From positions 1 through 10,344 of the forward strand of contig JADYYL010000100.1 in NCBI GenBank assembly GCA_020853655.1: 10,344 nucleotides of DNA, in the 5' to 3' direction. Position 1 is the stretch's first letter. The number at the start of each line of letters is the position of its first letter. The notes beneath the pieces are model-generated. The model searched no databases. It saw only the letters and a list, made by a program, of their open reading frames with translations, and had not been told where the DNA came from. Source of the stretch: Deltaproteobacteria bacterium (GTDB lineage Bacteria; Bdellovibrionota_C; UBA2361; SZUA-149; JADYYL01). Both the position numbers and the translations under genes were made by a program. Positions 6,869 to 10,344 of this stretch are shown piece after piece.

Positions 6869-7993
6869 CTACTCGAACCGCATCGGCATCACGATGCACG
6901 TGTAGAGGTCGTCTGCGCTGCCGGTGAAGACACCGGCGCCGAGATCACCGCTCAGACGGAGCGTAACGGTCTCGCTCTCTTCCATCGCCACGAGCAGATC
7001 TTGCACATACTTCGCGCTGAAACCGATCGTCACTTCGTTCCCGGTCTGGTTCACGACCAGCGATTCGGAGGCTTCTCCGTGCTCAGGGCTCTGCGATGAG
7101 ACCACGAGATTACCAGCGACAAGTTTGAACTTAATCGTGCGCGACTTATCCGTTGTGACGAGGGAGACTCGGCGCACAGCAGCAAGGAGTTCCTCGCGTG
7201 GCACTTCGATCGTCGTCGTAGTTTCGAGCGGGATGACCTGTCGGTAATCCGGGAACTGTCCGTCGACAAGTCTCACGCCCATGGTGACGCTTCCGCTCTC
7301 GACGATAAAGAATCCTTCGTAGCTGTCGACATAGGCGACGCCATCGTTGTTCTCCAACACCTTCATCAGCTCCTGGAGACCCTTCCGTGGAATGATCACC
7401 TGATCCTGAATCTCGAGGCCCTCTGCTGGACGATCAATCATGGCGAGGCGATGGCCGTCTGTAGCGACGAACCGAATCTGGCCCTTCTCGCCCTTTGCAT
7501 TCGGGTTCGAACCTTCGACGTAAACGCCGTTGATGTTGTAACGCGTCTCGTCCGTGCTCACGCAGAACGCGGTTTTCTTGAACATTTCGTAGAGTTTCTG
7601 CGCATCGACAGCGGTCTTCTTTCGCAGCGTCACGCCTTGCACCGCGGGATATTCGTCCGCGGAGATGCCGTTGATCTTGAAGCGAGATTGACCCGACTCA
7701 ATCTCAAGACGCTGAGCCTTCTGCGCGTGGAGCGAAACGGTTTCGCCCGGAAGCTCCCGAGCGATTTCATAAAGCACCTTTCCGCCGATCGTGATCGAAC
7801 CAGGTGTTTTGATTGTCGCAGCAACTTCACCAGCGAGACTGATCTCGAGATCGGTAGCGGCAATCGCCAGCTTTCCGTTATCGGCAGTGAGTTTCACATT
7901 TGCCAAAATCGGCATCGTGGTGCGTCGCTCGACGATCGTCGAGGCGAGATAGAGGAGCTGAGAGAGAGCTTCTTTAGGAACTGAAAGATTCAT
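6869..7993 (-). CDS. dnaN: DNA polymerase III beta subunit (sliding clamp)
   Basis: The beta clamp is a homodimeric ring that tethers DNA polymerase III to DNA and acts as a docking platform for ligase, MutS, MutL and translesion polymerases. The 374 residues fit the family (about 365-380) and its three repeated clamp domains of about 120-125 aa. Family landmarks are the start MNLSVPKEALSQLL, TMPILANVKLTA (27-38), ATDLEI (45-50), the FVATDGHRLA segment mid-protein and the C-terminal VMPMRFE, which belongs to the peptide-binding cleft end. ATG 7993-7991 is well supported by AGAGGG 7 nt upstream. It heads the dnaN-recF pair and probably continues into gyrB-gyrA by readthrough. It is separated from dnaA by about 1 kb containing oriC, so it probably has its own promoter. 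Confidence 0.97.
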   Translation of the reverse strand: MNLSVPKEALSQLLYLASTIVERRTTMPILANVKLTADNGKLAIAATDLEISLAGEVAATIKTPGSITIGGKVLYEIARELPGETVSLHAQKAQRLEIESGQSRFKINGISADEYPAVQGVTLRKKTAVDAQKLYEMFKKTAFCVSTDETRYNINGVYVEGSNPNAKGEKGQIRFVATDGHRLAMIDRPAEGLEIQDQVIIPRKGLQELMKVLENNDGVAYVDSYEGFFIVESGSVTMGVRLVDGQFPDYRQVIPLETTTTIEVPREELLAAVRRVSLVTTDKSRTIKFKLVAGNLVVSSQSPEHGEASESLVVNQTGNEVTIGFSAKYVQDLLVAMEESETVTLRLSGDLGAGVFTGSADDLYTCIVMPMRFE

Positions 7994-8000
7994 TAAACGA

Positions 8001-8006
8001 CCCTCT
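8001..8006 (-). promoter_or_regulatory. dnaN ribosome binding site
   Basis: AGAGGG on the minus strand lies 7 nt before ATG 7993. It is the clearest Shine-Dalgarno among the intact genes here and fixes the dnaN start. Confidence 0.7.
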
Positions 8007-8072
8007 TTCGATGAGAGATTTGGAGCGAAACAACTTTGAGCACACTACCGAGTCGATGGCGAAAGAGACACT

Positions 8073-8091
8073 AACACAGCGTGATTGTGTT
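8073..8091. promoter_or_regulatory. Operator-like inverted repeat upstream of dnaN
   Basis: AACACA (8073-8078) and TGTGTT (8086-8091) form a perfect 6-bp inverted repeat around a 7-nt centre, 80-98 nt upstream of the dnaN start. A second, weaker repeat ACCTG-N5-CAGGT lies at 8113-8127, next to a possible -10 (TATTTT, 8108-8113 minus strand) that has no good -35. The region could hold the dnaN promoter and a control site. No regulator can be named. Confidence 0.25.
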
Positions 8092-8106
8092 CAGAGCGCC
8101 GGAATT

Positions 8107-8440
8107 TAAAATACCTGTAGAGCAGGTTTGCGAAAAACCATAGCCAGAGAACGAGGCCCGAAAAAACCCAGCTCGAAAATCGCTGGATGCGATTTCACGC
8201 AACCTAGAATGGATCGATGAGCGCCTGAACTCAAACGGGAAAGCATAATTTTTACAACTCGAGGAAAGGCGATGCCGAGCTCATTCGGTAACTCGAAGAA
8301 AAGACCTCCGAAGGAGAGACTCCTAAAGAAGAGACTCAGTCGCCCGAACGGGAGATCGAATCCCGGAAGACGGTCGACGAGCGGAGCACTCGTCCTCACG
8401 ATTGGAATGTGTCGATTCACAAACACATGAACTCCAGAGC
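8107..8440. other. Non-coding stretch between dnaN leader and oriC
   Basis: I see no convincing gene here. The longest open frame (minus strand, 8426-8106, 106 codons) has a skewed Phe/Leu/Arg/Ser composition, no recognisable motif and no good ribosome binding site. The plus strand is purine-rich around 8275-8370, with only short imperfect repeats such as CGGGA-N7-TCCCG at 8349-8365. No DnaA box was found. Confidence 0.5.
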
Positions 8441-8484
8441 TATTCTTATTTATAATTTATAGAAAAAAGAAGAAGTCGTAGTAG
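8441..8484 (+). other. DNA unwinding element with DnaA-trio-like triplets
   Basis: Positions 8441-8461 contain only A and T except for one C, the longest such run in the spacer. Next, in one triplet frame from 8464, come AAA, AAG, AAG, AAG, TCG, TAG, TAG, then GGGG. Six of seven triplets fit the [T/A]A[G/A] form of the DnaA-trio described in B. subtilis. They lie on the strand and side expected relative to the first DnaA box at 8499. The gap from the last trio to that box is 14 nt, longer than in B. subtilis, so exact function is inferred. Confidence 0.6.
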
Positions 8485-8541
8485 GGGAACACGAAATCTG
8501 TGGATACGTCTGCCATCACGCCGAATTCATCGAGTACACGG

Positions 8542-8550
8542 TGTGGATAA
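8542..8550 (-). promoter_or_regulatory. DnaA box, perfect
   Basis: TGTGGATAA on the plus strand is the exact complement of TTATCCACA. A second GTGGAT core follows one helical turn away (8554-8559), suggesting a phased pair. Confidence 0.85.
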
Positions 8551-8776
8551 TTCGTGGATTGATCGCTGTGTGACGACGAACAACAGTCGCAGAACTCCGC
8601 ACTTCTCAACAGGTTTGCGCTCTTCCCTGTGCTCATCGCCGTCTCTCCGTGGATAACCCAAGACTTCCCCACAGCTCACACCCAGCTATCGGAGTGTTTA
8701 TCGACCCATTTCCAAACATGTTATCAACACCCGTTTTTAGAAAAGCCATCGCCGCACGAGCCTTTTAACTCTAAGA

Positions 8777-8796
8777 AAAAACACCGAAAAACACGG
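8777..8796 (+). repeat. Tandem 10-bp repeat inside oriC
   Basis: AAAAACACCG (8777-8786) is followed directly by AAAAACACGG (8787-8796), one mismatch apart, with a further CACCG at 8797-8801. The 10-bp period places the A-tracts one helical turn apart, which can favour intrinsic bending. It may also be chance in an A-rich stretch. Confidence 0.5.
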
Positions 8797-8829
8797 CACC
8801 GAGGACCGCCTCCGAAAGTTATGCAGAGG

Positions 8830-8838
8830 TTATCCACA
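8830..8838 (+). promoter_or_regulatory. DnaA box, perfect
   Basis: TTATCCACA exactly, nearest to dnaA and opposite in direction to the boxes beside the unwinding element. A weaker TTATGCAGA (two mismatches) lies 11 bp to its left at 8819-8827. Confidence 0.85.
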
Positions 8839-8904
8839 GCAAAGGGCGTGCACGAACGCCACTCGCTCAGATGCGAACAAAAATTGGTTACAGGGAAAGC
8901 GCTG

Positions 8905-8923
8905 AGCGGCTTATTGAGCCGCT
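8905..8923 (-). terminator. Second hairpin downstream of dnaA
   Basis: A perfect 7-bp G/C-rich stem (AGCGGCT 8905-8911, AGCCGCT 8917-8923) has a 5-nt loop. On the minus strand the T-rich stretch ATTTTTGTT is about 20 nt further on rather than adjacent. It probably backs up the terminator at 8953-8981. Confidence 0.4.
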
Positions 8924-8952
8924 GTCGGTTGTCAGAGGTGCGCAGAAGGAGA

Positions 8953-8981
8953 CAGCTTCACTGAATGACTCAGCGAAGCTG
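8953..8981 (-). terminator. dnaA transcription terminator
   Basis: A 12-bp stem with one G-U pair in the minus-strand RNA (arms 8953-8964 and 8970-8981) closes a 5-nt loop and starts 11 nt after the dnaA stop. TCTCCTTCT follows, a broken T-rich tail. It would shield oriC from dnaA transcription. Part of its first arm can also pair perfectly with 8988-8994, overlapping the dnaA stop, giving an alternative hairpin. Confidence 0.6.
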
Positions 8982-8992
8982 CATATTCTTCG

Positions 8993-10344
8993 CTAAGCAG
9001 GGTTCGTAATGCTCCGAGAGAGCGTGTCGACCTCGCCCTTGAAGGCCGCTGTTGCCTTCATACGCTCTTCAATGACGCGCACCGCATGAATGACAGTCGA
9101 GTGATCACGACCGCCAAACAGGGCGCCAATCTCAGGGAACGAGCATCCGGTGAGCTTACGACACAGGAACATCGCGACCTGACGAGCAAAGGCGATGTTT
9201 TGCGTCCGGCGCTTTCCGAGGATGTCGCTCAAGCTTACGGAGTAACGTTCGCCGACGATTCGCTGAATGGATTCGATGGAGACTTCCGCCCGTCGGTCAG
9301 GGAAGTAACCCTTCACCGCCTGCTCGGCGACCGGCAAGGTAATCGGCGTCGCGCGCAGTGAAGCAAGCGCCACGACACGATTGAGCGCGCCTTCGAGTTC
9401 TCGCACGTTGGTATCGATGCGTTGCGAGATGAAACTCGCGACATCGTTGGGCAAATTGACCCCGAGACCCTCAGCCTTCTTCGAGAGGATCGCGACCCGC
9501 GTCTCAAAATCCGGCGCTTGGAGATCAACAGAAAGACCCGAAGCGAAGCGCGTTCGGAGCCGCTCTTCGAGGCCGGTCAGCTCTTGAGGGAGCTTATCCG
9601 AGGTCATGATGATCTGCTTCCGGTGCTGGTACAGCTCGTTAAAGGTGTGGAAGAACTCCTCCTGCGTGCGCTCCTTACCAACGAGGAACTGCACGTCGTC
9701 AACGATCAGCACGTCCAGCGAGCGAAACTTGCTCTTGAACTGCGGCATGCGGTTCGCGCGCAAAGCAGAGATCAGTTCATTGACGAAAGATTCGGACGAG
9801 ATCATCAGGACGCTCTTTCCGCGACGGAGACACGCGTTACCGATCGCGTTCACGAGGTGTGTCTTTCCTAACCCGACACCGCCATAGATAAAGAGAGGGT
9901 TGTAAAGCGCGCCAAGGTTCTCCGCGACCTGAAGACTGACAGCGTGAGCGAACTGATTGCACGCGCCAATGACGTAGTTCGAGAAGTTGTATTTCTGATT
10001 GAGTTGAGAGGAAGAGTAATCCCGCGCTCCGGCGCCGGTTGCTCGAACACGCCGCGGCAGACCAGAGCTCGGAGTGTATTCACGAGTTGTTCGTGCAGCA
10101 TTCGGCGAGGTCGAACCGTGGACAGCCTCGGTGATGCGAAACTTAATGACGATCTGCTCGACCGCGAGTGTCTCAACCAATACCTCTTTGAGGAGCTGGC
10201 CATAAGCAGAGCGGATGTGATCGGCGGCGAAGCGATTCGGCGCTTGAAGAACGACTGCCGCGGAGCTGCGAGACGTGGGTCCAAAACCACGGGGATAGAC
10301 TTCGAGATCAACGATGGTCAACGGCTCGATCCACGCGGAAAAGA
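8993..10344 (-). CDS. dnaA: Chromosomal replication initiator DnaA (N-terminus outside window)
   Basis: DnaA is the AAA+ initiator that binds DnaA boxes, forms a helical filament, melts oriC and recruits the replicative helicase. The frame stays open to the right edge, with codons reading F-S-A-W-I-E-P-L from 10342. This matches the usual domain I segment FxxWIxPL, so the TTG at 10321 is not the start and about 20-25 N-terminal residues are missing. In the 449 visible residues: domain I runs to about 75 and includes APNRF (34-38); a flexible domain II runs to about 115; domain III has Walker A GGVGLGKT (154-161), Walker B LIVDD (212-216), sensor 1 TSD (247-249), arginine-finger box RLRTRF (261-266) and sensor 2 NVRELEGALNR (312-322). 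Domain IV has LSDILGKRRTQ and RDHSTVIHA (412-420), the DnaA-box-binding helix-turn-helix. Domain I carries about 10-12 extra residues before APNRF. The promoter lies outside the window. Confidence 0.98.
   Translation of the reverse strand, partial: FSAWIEPLTIVDLEVYPRGFGPTSRSSAAVVLQAPNRFAADHIRSAYGQLLKEVLVETLAVEQIVIKFRITEAVHGSTSPNAARTTREYTPSSGLPRRVRATGAGARDYSSSQLNQKYNFSNYVIGACNQFAHAVSLQVAENLGALYNPLFIYGGVGLGKTHLVNAIGNACLRRGKSVLMISSESFVNELISALRANRMPQFKSKFRSLDVLIVDDVQFLVGKERTQEEFFHTFNELYQHRKQIIMTSDKLPQELTGLEERLRTRFASGLSVDLQAPDFETRVAILSKKAEGLGVNLPNDVASFISQRIDTNVRELEGALNRVVALASLRATPITLPVAEQAVKGYFPDRRAEVSIESIQRIVGERYSVSLSDILGKRRTQNIAFARQVAMFLCRKLTGCSFPEIGALFGGRDHSTVIHAVRVIEERMKATAAFKGEVDTLSRSITNPA

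Larger units (their letters stand above)
8441..8838. other. oriC: Chromosomal replication origin (oriC)
   Basis: The spacer between dnaA and dnaN, the commonest bacterial origin position, holds an A/T-rich tract at its dnaN-proximal end and a cluster of DnaA boxes over the next 340 bp. Boxes in the TGTGGATAA direction (unwinding tract on their 5' side) are 8499-8507 (TGTGGATAC, one mismatch), 8542-8550 (perfect) and 8648-8656 (CGTGGATAA, one mismatch). In the TTATCCACA direction they are 8721-8729 (TTATCAACA, one mismatch) and 8830-8838 (perfect). Two-mismatch candidates are 8603-8611, 8665-8673, 8698-8706 and 8819-8827. The layout of boxes, trio-like triplets and A/T-rich DNA resembles B. 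subtilis incC. Confidence 0.88.

Noticed and set aside
8106..8426. Minus-strand open frame of 106 codons between oriC and dnaN
   Set aside because: Low-complexity Phe/Leu/Ser/Arg composition, no motif and no ribosome binding site; it lies in a promoter and origin spacer. Not excluded, but unsupported.
8629..8964. Plus-strand open frame of 111 codons across oriC
   Set aside because: It runs through DnaA boxes and the dnaA terminator hairpins, and its product has no recognisable features. A minus-strand frame at 8457-8672 is rejected for the same reason.
10319..10321. TTG as the dnaA start codon
   Set aside because: The same frame continues upstream to the window edge with the conserved domain I residues FSAWIEP, so this is an internal leucine codon and dnaA is truncated by the window.
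1..10344. Mobile element, CRISPR array, defence or biosynthetic system
   Set aside because: No transposase, integrase, spaced repeats, RNA genes or accessory genes are visible. Apart from the aldo/keto reductase fragment, every gene is a core replication or topology gene.

Overview
The window is the chromosomal replication-origin region of a bacterium. All large genes lie on the minus strand. Reading right to left, the order is dnaA (its 5' end cut by the right edge), an approximately 1 kb non-coding spacer carrying oriC, dnaN, recF, gyrB and gyrA. The left edge holds the last 61 codons of a plus-strand aldo/keto reductase that converges on gyrA. I find no mobile element, CRISPR array, tRNA, rRNA or defence system. 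I do not see an undescribed multi-gene system here; the interest lies in the origin architecture, the gyrB control region and unusual residues in otherwise standard proteins.

Organism: base composition looks moderately GC-rich (roughly 55-60% by eye, not computed). Gene order dnaA-dnaN-recF-gyrB-gyrA is an ancestral arrangement best known from Firmicutes and Actinobacteria. GyrB, however, carries the extra roughly 170-residue block in its C-terminal half that is typical of Gram-negative lineages. Together these point to a Gram-negative phylum that kept the ancestral operon order. Gemmatimonadota or a deltaproteobacteria-like lineage are possible, but this is a low-confidence guess.

Layout: 2-187 aldo/keto reductase end; 188-402 convergent intergenic with two hairpins; 403-2946 gyrA; 85-bp gap with a stem-loop; 3032-5554 gyrB; 160-bp gap with a well-spaced sigma70-type promoter whose -35 overlaps a perfect inverted repeat; 5715-6863 recF (GTG start, coupled to dnaN); 6869-7993 dnaN; 7994-8440 spacer with one operator-like repeat and no convincing gene; 8441-8838 oriC (AT-rich unwinding element, DnaA-trio-like triplets, two perfect and several near-perfect DnaA boxes); 8905-8981 two hairpins ending dnaA transcription; 8993-10344 dnaA.

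How the genes work together: DnaA binds the boxes at 8499-8838 and opens the duplex at 8441-8484. DnaN is the sliding clamp for the polymerase loaded there. RecF acts in gap repair and fork restart. GyrA and GyrB form gyrase, which keeps the origin negatively supercoiled and removes positive supercoils ahead of forks. From an origin near 8.5 kb, dnaN to gyrA are co-directional with the leftward fork, while dnaA is read toward the origin.
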